Source: Lantana camara (taxonomy: Eukaryota; Streptophyta; Magnoliopsida; Lamiales; Verbenaceae). From it: 64,000 nt of DNA. The stretch is from the NCBI GenBank assembly GCA_037501455.1, contig CM074858.1, positions 45,133,001 through 45,197,000 on the forward strand. The letters are read 5' to 3'. This document shows, piece by piece, positions 46,377 to 58,579 of the stretch (its first letter is position 1; every line of letters begins with the position of its first letter). Below the pieces are notes generated by a model, which worked only from the letters and a program-made list of their open reading frames with translations, was not told the origin of the DNA and made no database searches. Both the position numbers and the translations under genes were made by a program.

Positions 46377-48620
46377 GTAAGCTAGGATTCTTGTTCTATA
46401 TATTCTTCTCTTTATTTTAAGTGTTTATTTGCTGAATTTGATGATGATTTGGGCATGGTTTGGGGCTGCTATGTGAATAGTAAGGGTTTTGTGAAATTTT
46501 GATGAATTCTTGTGAAATCTTGATGCATATCTTGATATGATGCTATATATATGATCTATATGAGTTAATTGATTCAATTCTAAGCATGAAACGCAAGGAA
46601 ATTCGCTGCATCTTGATCTAATATTGATGAGCGTGAGTTTTGATGGTTTTGTGCCTAAGTTACCTCCCTTGTTGCTGCGTGAACCTTGCTGCTGCTGTTA
46701 TGTTATTTTGCTGCCAGCTTTTCCTTTGTTTTGCTGTTGTTTTGCTTCTGTGTCGCTGCCATTTCTGTTCTGCTCCTGCAGCTGCTCCCTTGCCCTGTTT
46801 TACGGCGTGAGAAAGAAGAAGAAACAGAGCTTCAGCTGCTGCTGTTTGTGCGCCTGTATCATCTCCCCGGGCGGGGAGATTGTTCGATGGTTGTGTTCCC
46901 GGGCGGGGACACCTTGTGGCAGTAGCTACTGCATCTTCTTCTACCCGGTCGGGGAGTTTTGTGTTGAGTTTTACCCGACCGGGTAGCTCCGTTTTGCTGT
47001 TGCGTCTGATTTTTTTATTTAATACATACATGCTGTGTATATATGTAGTAAATATATGTCCATTGTATGCATGTGAGTGTGGTGTGTGATTGCATGCTGC
47101 TACGTGAATTTGCATGCATGAATGTATGAATATATTTATATATATATGTATGTGAGTGTTTTAATGCATGAATATGTAATTTATATATGTAATATATATA
47201 TATGTAGTGCATTTACCCTAATTATTTAGTACTTATAATTTTGTTTGATTTAAATTTGCATGCTGCTATTTATATAATATAAAAATAAGTATGGTATTAT
47301 ATATTATATAATATGTATTTAAGTATTAGATTAATTGTGTGATTTTTATTTGTTTAATCTTTGAATATTCCTTTGAAAATTATGATCTTAAGTGGCATAT
47401 ATGATATGAATTCGATGAATAAATACGTGTATGAATTATGGATGCTCGTGCTATGATATTAAATGACTTAATATGAATTTATTTGAAGTGAAATGAATTT
47501 GTTTCTTGGATTAATTGTATGATATTTGGTTTATTGCTCCAATATGCCTAAGTGTGAAATTATATGAAGTGCATTGCATCATATGCATTCATATGCAATT
47601 GCTGAGCATTTCCTTGGTTCATATTGAGTCTAAGTGTGGTTCCCTTGTTTAGATTGTTCGAGTGGAGTTGCTCGTTAGTGTGGAGCCGCTCCGTAGATGT
47701 GCTTTGAACCTGTTCGTTCGGTTTGTTCGTCGAGGTGAGGTTTCTTTCTTTTAGTTATTATAACCTACAACCCTAAATGTGTTTTAAGCTTGCATGTAAC
47801 CTACGTATATATATATATAGATACGTGTTTGTTATGTATTTTGCGGGAATTGGCCCTTTTGTTATGAACCCTTTTGAAAACACTTTGTATATATACGTAG
47901 ATATGTTTTGGTTATTTGTTTTGAAAACGGGTTGGTGTGTGTAATTTGAATTTGGATATGTAACGAGGTTTGACTTTGAAAGATAAGTCTTTTATATGAA
48001 TCCCTATGTTTGAGTTTGAATCTGGGCCCCGGAGATGTGAGTAAGGGAGACCCGGGACGACCATGGGGTCGCCGGTTATGACCCCTATGCACATTCTCCT
48101 GTTGGATAGGATCAACCCGGAACCCACCAGGAGGTTTGGTGGGGGATGGAATCCTCGGGTGTGAGCGTCATGAAACTCACGACCCATACATAAAGTAATG
48201 GATAGTTAGGGTGTGCACAACCCTTCTATCACCCGGTGTTGGGGAAGGTACGTTTGATTTGGTTTTCATTTGAATTTGAATATAAGTTTGAATCTATATG
48301 AAGGAGGTTGGTTTGAAAACTCGTACTCGCCGAGTTAGTTTGAATTTGATTATGAATTCAATTCGTGAAATGGTAGTGGACTTCTAATTATTAAAATTTG
48401 GTAGATTTTGGCCTGTGGCCTAATTTTTCTTCTATATATAGTATCACGGGATCAAAATGCTTTGGATTGCAAAAACCACGCCCCGGTTCATGAATATTAT
48501 GATTTTGAATATGCTCTGTCTCTATGTATATGTACATGTGCGTGGGTTAGCCCCTCACCAGTCTTTAGGACTGACCCTCGATGTCGTTTCCCCTTTTTCC
48601 CTTTTGCTTTTGAGTTGCAG
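46377..48620 (+). other. Putative two-intron leader inside solo LTR D
   Basis: Donor 1 CGAAAG|GTAAGC at 46377, a consensus site after a GA- and CT-rich leader. Acceptor 1 CCCTTGTTTAG ends at 47652. Exon 2 is 47653-47734 (82 nt). Donor 2 TCGAG|GTGAGG is at 47735. The final acceptor is GAGTTGCAG ending at 48620, after CTCACCAGTCTTTAGGACTGA. Introns would be 1276 and 886. Confidence 0.55.
46861..46986. repeat. Palindrome array in solo LTR D (CCCCGGGCGGGG type)
   Basis: Four units: ATCTCCCCGGGCGGGGAGAT (46861-46880), a related one at about 46893, CTACCCGGTCGGGGAG (46941-46956) and TTACCCGACCGGGTAG (46971-46986). They lie in putative intron 1, as in the other LTRs. Confidence 0.75.
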
Positions 48621-49038
48621 GTGCAGGGTTCGTTCTGAGCTAGGCGGCGGTTTTCTTTTGGGTCGTTCGAGTCGAGTCTTTTGCATACTACATCTTTATC
48701 TCTCGCTTTAGTACTTTGGAGATATGTATAAGATTATGTCTATGACTCGAATTTGGAATTTGTAAGCTTTTATTTGGCCCTGGAGTGGCATCGCATGTAT
48801 ATCTTTTATTCTCTTGAGCATGTATGACGTTAGTATTTGTTGATCCTGTTGCTTCCGCGTATGTTTTATTTTGTTGCGTACTCTGTTTTAGGGTCTAGAC
48901 TGCCTAGCTTAGGTGAGAGTTTTTCCTTGTCTTCCGTTCGCTATAGCTTGGTGCGTGTGCGGATTTTCCATTTCGTTACACGTGTCGGGCTATGGTGCGG
49001 GGGATGTGGTGCCCTTCGCTCCGGGGTGCTACACTTTG

Positions 49039-49916
49039 TCTGACTACCGGTATTAGGTGAGGATTAAAATATTTTCAACTGCAATCATGCCGATATATGT
49101 ATCTATTTATAAAATGATTTCCAAACCTACCTATTATTTGATATCCGACCTATAGATATTACTACAGTATAATATCCCTCTCTAAGAGGAAAAAACTTTT
49201 AAGTCGGAATTAGGATCTTATCCGGACCTTATGTACTTCAATCCTATTCTTATTAAGAACTGATTCCCGACTAAGCAAGTAAAATATTCATCTCATATTA
49301 TTATGGGTCCCGACGCCAACTATGTCGAGAAATTACCCGAAAGGTATAGGGGCGAGCGTATTGTTGGTTCCAAAGTTTACCTGGAGTTTTGTTACTCCAT
49401 GCCAAGAGATAAGGGAGACAACCTCCCGGGAACGTATTTCCCACTTAATTACATGTGTCGTCTCTAGGGTTTGATCCTCTATTGACACCAAGGAGTAGAT
49501 GAGTTATTACCATACTTGGTCTTATTAAAGTACCGGTACCTTGATCAGCCCGGTACTGTTTTACCAAATATTTAAGGGGTACGGTTGGAGAGGCCTTACT
49601 TGCAAGCAATGCAAAATCTTTTATTAAATGGTTCATACTTTGGAAATAATCTCCATATACCCCTATCCCCATTTTAAACTTATGACCTGTATTATATTTG
49701 TTATATCTTACTGTTATTACTTTAGACCGAGATCCTCTTGGTCCTACCTACATATATACATATATATAAATAGGTATACATATAAGCTAATACGCCTTCA
49801 CTTAGTCACTTTGACTAACTCCTCGCCTATTTTAAAATGTGTGATTTCAGGAATCATAAGAGCGACAAATAGATTCGCCGTAGTATTCCTTGTATGTTAG
49901 GTCTAACCTCCACTCG
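49039..49916 (+). repeat. Element C 3' LTR, second part, 3' end lost
   Basis: Aligns with 15966-16740 of the 5' LTR from about 49440. About 260 bases present at 16410-16676 are missing here at about 49873. The last ~50 bases, including the terminal CA, are cut off where fragment K begins. Confidence 0.82.
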
Positions 49917-50911
49917 GGGTAATATGAGTGTATGTGTATAACCCACAAGAAAGTGTTAGACTCGAATACAAGACACACAACCGACTCGGATTCCCGCCTA
50001 GCACTCCCACAACCTACACAAAACAATTGAAAACAAAGCGGGTTCAGTCTAAAGGAGACTGGTGGGTATAAAATAGCGCATAGTATATAATATCTCGGAA
50101 TTTAAATATATACATGCAGTCATAATCCCGTGTGAAGTTTTATAACAATTTCCTAAGTGGGTAAAACAAAGAAAAACATCATCGGGATTACAACTATCAT
50201 ATTCATTCATTCATTAGGTTAATCTTGAGCCTGACGAAAGGCTAAGTCTCCAACCTGCACCTTGTGTAATCATTAATTCATTAGGTTATCATATGCATAA
50301 TCTTTTGTGCACAATTATTCGATCATTCATAATCATTCAAATACACCTTTTTTCTTTGGTTGGTGTCCGGGTTTGCAAGGCCTGACCACCCATTCATTAC
50401 GACCAGTGGGGTACATCAATCCCCAAAGGCCTCAGCTCCCATTCCATGCTAATCTCGTAGCGTGGTCGGTATCACTGTAGTTTGGTTGGAACTAGTATAC
50501 GGGGGTCACCGTCAGCCCAAGCTTCCCTGGATAACCATGTACACTAAGTCCCAGGGCCCCCATTCAGTGCATTCAATCAATTCGCCAAATATTTCGGTAA
50601 GGATTTATTAAGAAAAGGCTTTACGTTTGAAATCATTTACTCTAAAGAGACTCGATATATAAATATACTAGTTTCGCTTAAAACTTTTCACATAAGGGGT
50701 ATATCGGGTCAATTTAACTAATAGTTGAGAAATCCACCTTGTAAAAGCAAAAGAGAAAGCACAAGAGCCTCAAGGACCGCCCTCGTCTCCCACTGGACGT
50801 AAATCTGTGCAAAAGAGGTAGTGTGAGACTCAATATGACCATATACGACGCACGACAATGCTATGCAAATGGTATGAGATGCATAAGAAGTAAAAATCTC
50901 CACATATCACC
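49917..50911 (-). repeat. LTR fragment K (E/F/H type), both ends missing
   Basis: Minus orientation; begins about 350 bases into the LTR and runs past exon 2. Final acceptor TTTTGTGTAG ends at 50014, preceded by CCAGTCTCC...AGACTGAACC. Exon 2 is 50804-50738. Donor 2 reads ACAAG|GTGGAT (50737). Acceptor 1 CTTTTGCACAG ends at 50805. Hairpins: P2 at 50362-50390, and P1 as CTAGTATAC (50492-50500) with GTACACTAA (50539-50547). It joins the gag-pol fragment G at about 50911. Confidence 0.78.
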
Positions 50912-52588
50912 AATGATGACACCCAGAAGGCCCGGAAATTTATTCATGGTCTGAGATATGAGATCTAGAATGCTCATAAGGCGGCTACAGTGGATACGTG
51001 GGAGAAGGCTACGAGGAAGGCGATTAAAGTGGAGGCCAATAACACGAGATTGAGGCCGACCTACTCCTCGGGGCAAGGTTCGAGTTCTAATTTGGGGAAG
51101 AGGCCTGCATCACAAAGTGGACCTCCGGTCTTCAAACCCCAAGGTCCTAACACTTCAGTTAAGAAAGCCCGACCTCCGGTACCTGCGGCACCAGCTCTAC
51201 CTGCTCCGATACAATGTAGTTATTGTAAGGGTCCCAATCACACCGAGGAGTCATACCGGAAGAAATTGACAACATGTTATAAGTGTGGAGAGCCCGGTCA
51301 TTTGATTAGTACTTGTCCTCAAGTGAGAGCACCTCAACCTCGAGCTCCTCAACCGTTGAATGTGATGCCTCCGAGAGCATCGATCCAAGCGAGTGCTTAT
51401 GCTTTGGAGGGCGAGGAAGAGAATGTTGAAGTGGATGCCAACCCCGTTGTTGAAGGTACTATCCACATTAATGACATTCCATTGCATGCATTGTTTCATC
51501 CGGGAGCAACGCATTCATTTATTGCTTCCCGACTTGTTTCCACTCTTCCCTTGCCTGTTGCTTACTTAGATGGTTCTTTTGTTGTCTCTTCTCCTCTTGG
51601 TGGTACTTTGTCTACGAACTGTGTTTACCGTGGTTGTCCGGTGGTTGTGGAAGATCAAGAGTATCCGACAGATTTGATCAAGATGCCTATCAAGAAGTAT
51701 GAGGTGATTCTGGGTATGGACTGGTTGTATCGTTATCGAGCAATGATGGATTGTTTTGCTAAGAAGGTAACTTTGGGTTCTACGGTCTTTGCGGGTCCGA
51801 GGTTGAAGACCTGCCCGTTTATTTCCTTCATAGAAGCAAGTAGATTGTTCTGGGACGGTGCGATGGGCTACGTGGCCTACCTTTTGAATAAGCTAAAGGA
51901 TCAGGCCAAGCTCGAGGAGACGGAGATCGTGAAGGAAATCCCCGATGTGTTTCTGGAGAATTTGGGATCTTTACCTCCGGATCGGGAGGTCGAGTTTGTG
52001 ATAGATCTCTATCCCAGAGCAGAACCGTATGCGAAATCTCCCTATAGGATGGCTCCAGCCGAGTTGAAGGAGTTGAAGACGCAATTGGACAAGCTCTTAG
52101 AATGTGGTTACATTTGCCCGAGCACTTCTCCGTGGGGTGCTCCGGTCTTGTTTGTAAAGAAGAAAGACGGGACTTTACGAATGTGTATTGACTACCGTGA
52201 GCTAAACCGGTTAACGGTTAAGAACAAATACCCGCTTCCTCACATTAAAGAGTTGTTTGATCTCCTGCAAGGTTCAAGTGTTTATTCTAAATTGGATTTA
52301 AGGCAAGGGTATTACCAGTTGCGTATCCGGGAGGGAGATATACCGAAGACAAGTTTCAACACGAGATATGGGCATTTCGAGTTTGTGGTCATGCCTTTTG
52401 GTCTTACCAATGCCCCAGCCGCGTTTATGGATATGATGCACCAAATATTCGGGCCTTACCTCGATAAATTTGTGGTCATCTTTATAGATGATATTCTGGT
52501 GTATTCGAGGTCCGAGGAAGAGCACGCAGCATTTGAGTATTGTCTTGTCTACGCTTCGGGAGCACAAGTTGTTTGCCAAGTTCAGTAA
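50912..52588 (+). pseudogene. Fragment G: gag C-terminus, zinc knuckles, protease and reverse transcriptase
   Basis: Gag tail from about 50920 (KARKFIHGLRYEI then a stop). From 50990 a 532-codon frame is open. The first knuckle, [14 protein letters not shown], lacks its last Cys; the second, [14 protein letters not shown], is complete. The protease has FHPGATHSF, with His for the catalytic Asp, then [18 protein letters not shown] follows with [50 protein letters not shown] and the intact [15 protein letters not shown] frameshift near 52530 ends the frame. No LTR of its own orientation is attached. Confidence 0.87.
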
Positions 52589-54285
52589 GTGCGAGTTCTG
52601 GTTAGATCGAGTTTCCTTTCTGGGTCACTTCATCTCTGGGAATGGTATAGAAGTGGACCCGGCGAAGATTGAGACGGTTATGCTTTGGAAGCAACCTAAG
52701 AATGCCTTGGAAGTGAGAAGTTTTCTCGGGTTAGCAGGGTAATAGGCGTTTTGTGAAAGATTTCTCGAAGATTGCTTCCCCGTTGACCCGGTTAACTAAG
52801 AAAGAGGTTAAATTCGAGTGGGATGAGGCGTGTGAGAAGAGTTTCCAAACTCTTAAGGAAAGATTGACTACTGCACCGGTTTTAACCCTACCCGAGGGTT
52901 CAGAAGGCTACTCAGTTTACACCGATGCCTCGAAGGAAGGTCTCGGTTGTGTGTTATTGCAGAATAGTAAGGTTGTAGCCTACACCTCAAGGAAGTTAAA
53001 GGATCACGAGAAAAATTATCGCACTCATGAGTTGGAACTCGCGGCAGTAGTGTTCGCATTATGAAATGGCAACATTACCTCTATGGAGTTACTTTTGAAG
53101 TGTTCACCGACCACCAGAGTCTTAAGTATCTGTTTACTCAGAAGGATTTGAACGTAAGGCAGAGAAGATGGATGGAGCTACTTGAGGACTATGATTGTAA
53201 GATTCAGTACCATCCGGGTAAAGCTAACGTGGTAGCGGATGCTTTGAGTAGGAAGGCTAGTGTTTCAGGCTTGGAAGCAGGTTCTAGTAGATAGGATTCA
53301 GTGGTTTTAGTTTGAGAGGCTCGCTTGGCTAATATTTCAGTTCAGCCGGATTTGAAGCAGAGATTGATAGAAGTTCAATCCGTGGATCCCGAGATTCAGA
53401 AATTGGTAGTTAAATCAAGGATTGATCCTGAAACTAAGTTTGGATTTGATGGTTCAGGGTTGTTTCGGTTCAATGCTCGGGTTTGTGTTCCAGAAGAACT
53501 TAAGCAGTTGGTACTTGATGAAGCTCACAAGTCAGCATATGCAGTACATCCCGGTTCGACCAAAATGTACAAGGATTTAAGGACTTTATATTAGTCGAAC
53601 GGCATGAAGAGGGACGTTGCTAATTATGTTAGAAGATGTCAAACATGCCAAGTGGTGAAAGCAGAACACCAGAAACCGGGAGGAACTCTCCAACCACTTC
53701 CAATACCCGAGTGGAAGTGGGAGCAGGTGACAATGGACTTTGTGTCCGGCTTGCCAAGGACCAAAGGAGGTTCCGATGGAATTTAGGTAGTTATTGATCA
53801 GTTGACGAAGTCGGCGCATTTCCTTAAGGCGAGAATATCCGATAAGGTTCCTAAGTTGGCCCGGTTATATCAGAAAGAGATTGTTAGGTTGCATGGTACT
53901 CCGGTCAGCATTATTTCAGATAGAGATCCTAGGTTCACATCCAGTTTTTGGCAGGAATTACAGAAGTGTTTGGGGACGGAGCTTCACTTTAGTACTGCAT
54001 TCCACCCACAGACGGATGGCCAGTCTGAAAGTCTAATAAGATATCTCGAGGACATGCTTCGTGCTTTGTGCCTTGGATTATCAGGATTCGTGGGATGAAC
54101 AGTTAGATTTGATTGAGTACGCCTACAACAACAGCTTCCAGTCTTCTATTGGCATGGCACCTTATGAGGCTCTTTATGGAAGGAAATGTCGATCCCCTCT
54201 CTTTTGGGATATAGATGAGTGGAGATGGACTAATGATGGAAAGCTCGAAAGCGCTAAGAAACCCAAGGAGATTCAGGATACCTAT
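52589..54285 (+). pseudogene. Fragment G: RT thumb, RNase H and integrase
   Basis: Continues in other frames: [19 protein letters not shown] and VRSFLGLAG, with a small deletion at the YYRRF motif near 52742. RNase H has [16 protein letters not shown] and [15 protein letters not shown]. Integrase has HPGSTKM, CQTCQVVKAEHQ, TMDFVSGLPRT, SDRDPRFTSSFW and TDGQSESLIRYLED, where SES keeps the catalytic Glu. Stops near 53062, 53294, 53594 and 53786 replace, among others, Trp codons of relatives. It ends abruptly after [16 protein letters not shown] at about 54285. Confidence 0.84.
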
Positions 54286-54309
54286 AAAAATGAGCAATAC
54301 GGGTGCCTA

Positions 54310-56923
54310 TTTTATCCAGAAGTCTCCGCCCTGGAAACGAACTGTACAAGAGAGTGAACAATGTGTACCAGTGAGAGGAGACTCAAAATGACCAAATAGG
54401 ACGCTCGGCAATGTAATGATCATGATATGAATGAAGAAAAGATGCTATAATGTAATGAACACGTTCATGGGCACTATTAAAGTCTTAAATACATATAAAC
54501 ATTCAATTCGTTCATTCAATGAAGCATTCGTATTCGAAAGAATTCATATCCTTCACATTTCACGTCAAAGGAATTTAAATCATATAATCAAGTCATTCAA
54601 ATATAATCATAGCCCAAGTTAGATCACATTTCTAATTAGAAAATAAACAATTACATACATCACATCACATAATATAACATATTTCCAAAGTTTGAAAACA
54701 AGAAGAAATCATATGATAAGGAAAATAGGTTACGAAAATCATAAACGATACAAAGCGCACATAAACGGCATTCCATAAAAGCATGCCTAAATCTCTTCCA
54801 ATTGTTATGAAATCAAACCACCATACTCTCAACACATAGTAAAACAAGTTGATAGTTCATCACCAATGAAGATAAAGGCGTTAAAGAGGTGAAGCAATCA
54901 ATATCCGAAAAGGAAAAGACAAGAAATGTGCAGGGGGAGGGACACGCCCGTGTCCCTCAATTTGAATAGACTGAGACACGGGGGTGTCTCAGTACAGACC
55001 TACAAAAAAGGGCATGACACGGGGGTGTCTCACGTTACAAGGCAAATGAGACACGGGGGTGTCACGGTACAGACTCAAAAACGCAAACAAAGCTTACCGG
55101 CAAAACAAACCCTATACAAAATCAGTCCCAAAAGCATACCAAATCAACTCAAAATCTTATGAAACTTGATATAAAACATATTTAACATGTTAGGAGCATT
55201 TTTCATTTAGAAATAAAAGGACAAATCACACGTTAAGAGCACCAAAACCATGCAGCAAATCTGGGGCGCCAAAACCGCACATATGAGCTCAATTGTTCAT
55301 TCATGCCATGATCAAGTACTTAGGGGTTGAATTTGAAGTTGAAACTTTAGGGAATGAATACTAACATGATAAGAAACTAATATACTCCATGTATAAGCAA
55401 ATTAACATGAATTGGAGCACATTAGGATGACCATCGAACCACAAAAATGCAACAGCAGCAGTCCAGTTCTGTCATGCTTAAGAACAGGTCATGTATTTCG
55501 GTTTTGGGTCTTAAAATGGATCCAAAATCTTGCAACATGAACTCTAACATATAAAACAATGAGTGTAAATCATCTCCATGCAATTTCACACGAAAAGAAG
55601 GCCATTAGACCGAGCAACAAGACATGATTCCACACAGCAGTCCAAAACAGGGGAGGCAGTTTTGATCATCAAGTTTGGAGTTCCATATCTCATAATTTCA
55701 TCAAAGGGTCTAAAGAGAAAATCATCCTAACATCATATACTATCAGTTAGGAAACAAATAGGCCAAGAAAAAAGCTCATAAACTCAGTTTAAAGCCACAA
55801 AATCAGCTGCACAACCAAGCAAGGTCACAAAAGCAATTACCCCAAAAGTTCATATCAAACTCATAACTCAAACCCTAACCAAATCTGATCCAAAGAATGT
55901 ATTAAATAGATGAAATCATGTACAAGAGAGCAGAGAATACATAAATATTCATACCTTGAAGATTTGGTGAAGAAGGAAAGTGATTTGAGCTCAAAATCAC
56001 AAAGGTAGCCAAGGTTTTTCCTCTTTTCTTCTCTCCCTCTCTCTCGATCTGGTGCAGCAGAAATGGGGGGTGTTTTGGCTCGGTTTTGCTGATCAAAAAG
56101 GAGTAGAAAGGCTTAACTCTAGTACACAAGGCATGGGTTAAGGTATGGTTAGGTTAGAGAGGTGTTAAGAGGTCCCACCATGAAGATTAGTCAACAAAAG
56201 GAGTTCTTCTGGCACGAGTTGTTCGTTACGGTTGGATTTTGGAGGTCTTAATGATCTCAAAAAGGTATGAGGCTTGTTCCATTGTCTCCGAATCATCGAT
56301 ACAAAGGCAACGAAGGTGACGAAATTCGAATCCGAATTCCCGAGCTCAAGATATCAATTACGGAACCAAGGGTGCGCTAATTGCTCGTTAGCCCCCGACT
56401 TGGATTCCAAAAACAAAATAAATTCAAAACTCGATCAAAAGTAACCGAAATCATGAAACGAACATATAATCATTTCCATAACACATATAAGCCCAACATA
56501 TTAAATTTGCACGAATTTTCGGTATCGATTTATATAAAAACGAAGCACGTAATTGTGGCTCATGAACAATATAACAATAAAATTCATAACATTTTCAAAT
56601 AATATGCAAATTCAGATTCATATATACTTATAAATAAAATTGCATGCTCTAATTAATCTCAATTAATGTAAATGGACGACATTAATTAAATGATTAATAT
56701 TAAATAACTTAGAGTATAATGATTAACATAATCAACATCTATACATATTTATATAAATATATGTGATATTAATAGCATTAAAATAAAGTAATTAACATAA
56801 TTAACATGAATTATAATTAAAAGAAAATTAAATATAATTCACGTATAATATTATTTCGCGCAATTTGGTAAACACATACGTCAAGCTGAATTAATAAAAA
56901 AAAAACTTGGGCGTTACAGATGG
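54310..56923 (-). repeat. LTR fragment J (E/F/H type), 3' part missing
   Basis: Minus orientation; the sense LTR starts TGTAACGCCC at 56923 and is cut inside exon 2 at about 54310. Donor 1 TTCAAG|GTATGA is at 55954; acceptor 1 CTCTTGTACAG ends at 54342. Its LTR coordinates overlap those of fragment K by roughly 100-150 bases, so K and J are not two halves of one simply interrupted LTR. Confidence 0.8.
54939..55065. repeat. Palindrome array in LTR fragment J (GACACG..CGTGTC type)
   Basis: Four units: GGGACACGCCCGTGTCCC (54939-54956), TGAGACACGGGGGTGTCTCA (54972-54991), and variants at 55014-55033 and 55047-55065. Related to, but distinct from, the array in F. Confidence 0.78.
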
Positions 56924-57486
56924 CCATAAGAGAAGACCCCTCAAAGTGTTTAGGAGAGTTTCTATTAATATAATAAATAGGGTTTTCCATTAAATTCTGT
57001 ACCCCTATGTGATATGAACTGTCTTATGTGGCATGAATGTTAGAACTAGCAATTATGGAGTGGCTCCCATAATTGCACATAAGATAAGATACCCATGATC
57101 ATCTCATATTAGTATCATGCTAGGACATGTTATTTGCTAATTACTTCTATGATGCACTTGATGTGAAACTGCATTAATCAAGACAATTAAAATGGATAAC
57201 TATACATGTTGGTGCGGTCAAAACCGGATAACTCTTTGGTTAATTCAAAAATCCCTAATTAAGATATTGAGCAACTTTCGAATAAATAGGTATTCTATAA
57301 ATTACGATAATAAAACTACTAGCATTCCATCAATAGGATTTAAGAGCTAGTAGGTAAGCTAATTGTTGTCTCATGAGTCGTGGGGTAATTAGTGTAGCCT
57401 ATTAAATCTTAGTTTCTTGATTGATCACCTTAGGTGATTGATATTTCTTGATCATTTTAGAATGGGCGATGTCTCAAGAGTCGTGG
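56924..57486. other. Unclassified TE-like stretch, no gene seen
   Basis: AT-rich, no ORF of note. A near-repeat of GTCTCATGAGTCGTGG (about 57370) recurs as GTCTCAAGAGTCGTGG (about 57471). The style resembles Ty1/copia leader or LTR sequence, but I cannot confirm it. Confidence 0.35.
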
Positions 57487-57588
57487 TGTGACACCCCGTC
57501 CGATTATCCGTTCAGGTATGGCGTCACGAAAGTGTTTTCTTATGCATTTATATGATTTACATCCTTATTATGTGTCGTAATTCCCAAC
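57487..57588 (+). repeat. First ~100 bases of another LTR, plus orientation
   Basis: TGTGACACCCCGTCCGATTA and a following CAGGTATGGCGTCACGA match LTR starts of this super-family (compare 45308 and 25846). It is interrupted by element H after CCAAC (57584-57588); the rest should lie right of the window. Confidence 0.7.
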
Positions 57589-58394
57589 TGTAGCACCCTA
57601 ACCCCCAGGGCACTACATCCCCCGCACTACAGCCTCGATCCACGTATGAAATGGAAAATCCATACATAAACCAAAACTATAGCGAACGGGTGACAATAAA
57701 AATGACGAGCTAGGCGGGGCACTCCCCAACATAAATAAAGCAAAACATGAATTCAAAAGCGGAAGCAATAAATCAATCATACGTATAGGTACCATATTTA
57801 CTGAACAGACACTTATAGGTACCAAACCTAACTATCAATACATTATCATCTCTTAATAATATACATATTCAGGTATTCAAAATGTACTAATAACGATCAT
57901 AACATGAGATGTCGAAAAGTGCTATACATGAAAGGTACAATACTAGACCCGTGACAGCGCAAGACTTGACTGGACTCCCGCCTAGCACGACCAAGCGCTC
58001 AAGTACCTGAAAAGTGAAGTATCAGTCTACCGAAGACTGAATGAGAGGCAATAAATATACATAACACACATCACATGTAAGTTGTAGCCTCGGGTGAAGA
58101 CTTTGGAATCAAATAGATATATAGTTCAAGAAACGTATTCTTTACCCGAGATTACAACTAATCCATTTAACAGTTTAACTTAATCGTTTCATGAACATGT
58201 GACCCTGGCGAGTAGGGGTGATTCTCCAACCTTTACACCAAACGTGACAATACGTGCTTGCTTTATCAATTTAATACATGATCATGCAATTCCACTTAGT
58301 GCTCACATAAACAGTTTCATGCTTGGAATCATGCAATAACCCGAGGATAACCCGACATGCCGGATTAATCCCCAGTCTCCTTCTTCCTCCGTGT

Positions 58395-58579
58395 GATAGT
58401 GAGTTTGCAAGCCTCAACTATCCACGACATGGTGTGTGTAGGGGACATGACCCCCTAGACACAGAACTCCTTCCACCACTAATCTCCTAGTGGCTTCGGG
58501 GGTGATCCCAACAATGTGAGGATAATTCAGGAGTTACCCGTCAGCCCTTGCTTTCCCGGTTGGCTCAAGAATTACCCTC
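58395..58579 (-). other. Conserved structured block in element H LTR
   Basis: P2: GATAGT-GAG (58395-58403) with CTC-ACTATC (58413-58422), loop TTTGCAAGC. P1: GAGGATAATTC (58518-58528) with GAATTACCCTC (58569-58579), one G-U in the sense strand, around GGGCTGACGGGTAACTC. Paired changes relative to F preserve both stems. Confidence 0.6.

Larger units (their letters stand above)
45308..49033 (+). mobile_element. Solo LTR D inside element C 3' LTR
   Basis: TGTAACACCCCGG at 45308 to CGGGGTGCTACA at 49033, 3726 bases. It has a perfect CTTTG duplication (45303-45307, 49034-49038) and no internal region. Plus orientation; a relative of the E/F/H LTRs, but the most divergent of them apart from B. Confidence 0.92.
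44128..49850 (+). other. Putative two-intron leader of element C 3' LTR, split by D
   Basis: Donor 1 AGAT|GTAAGT at 44128. Acceptor 1 ACTTTCAG ends at 45268. Exon 2 is 45269-45307 plus 49039-49056 (57 nt), then donor 2 TTAG|GTGAGG at 49057. The final acceptor TGATTTCAG ends at 49850, after CACTTAGTCACTTTGACTAA. Solo LTR D sits inside exon 2. Without D the introns are 1141 and 794 bases. The fragment of the 5' LTR keeps the same final acceptor at 16388. Confidence 0.5.
15966..49916 (+). mobile_element. Element C: old Ty3/gypsy element, plus strand, split by B and by D
   Basis: The pieces are: 5' LTR fragment (15966-16764), primer site, protease start (17378-17695), then, after the 22.9-kb element B, protease linker/RT/RNase H/integrase/chromodomain (40562-43187), polypurine tract, and 3' LTR (43201-45307 plus 49039-49916, split by solo LTR D). 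Reading straight across B restores domain order. The two LTRs differ by roughly one base in ten where compared, gag is gone and the RT active site is altered, so it is the oldest identifiable element here. It is a diverged relative of element A. Confidence 0.88.

Noticed and set aside
46624..47115. Overlapping 120- and 151-codon ORFs on both strands in solo LTR D
   Set aside because: Cys/Leu- or Ala/Gln-rich composition from CTG/CTT repeats, in a solo LTR, within the palindrome array region; no domain.
57487..57588. Possibility that this 100-base tip is the start of H itself
   Set aside because: H's LTR is in minus orientation and begins its own terminus at 57589; the tip is plus orientation and ends at H's likely target site.
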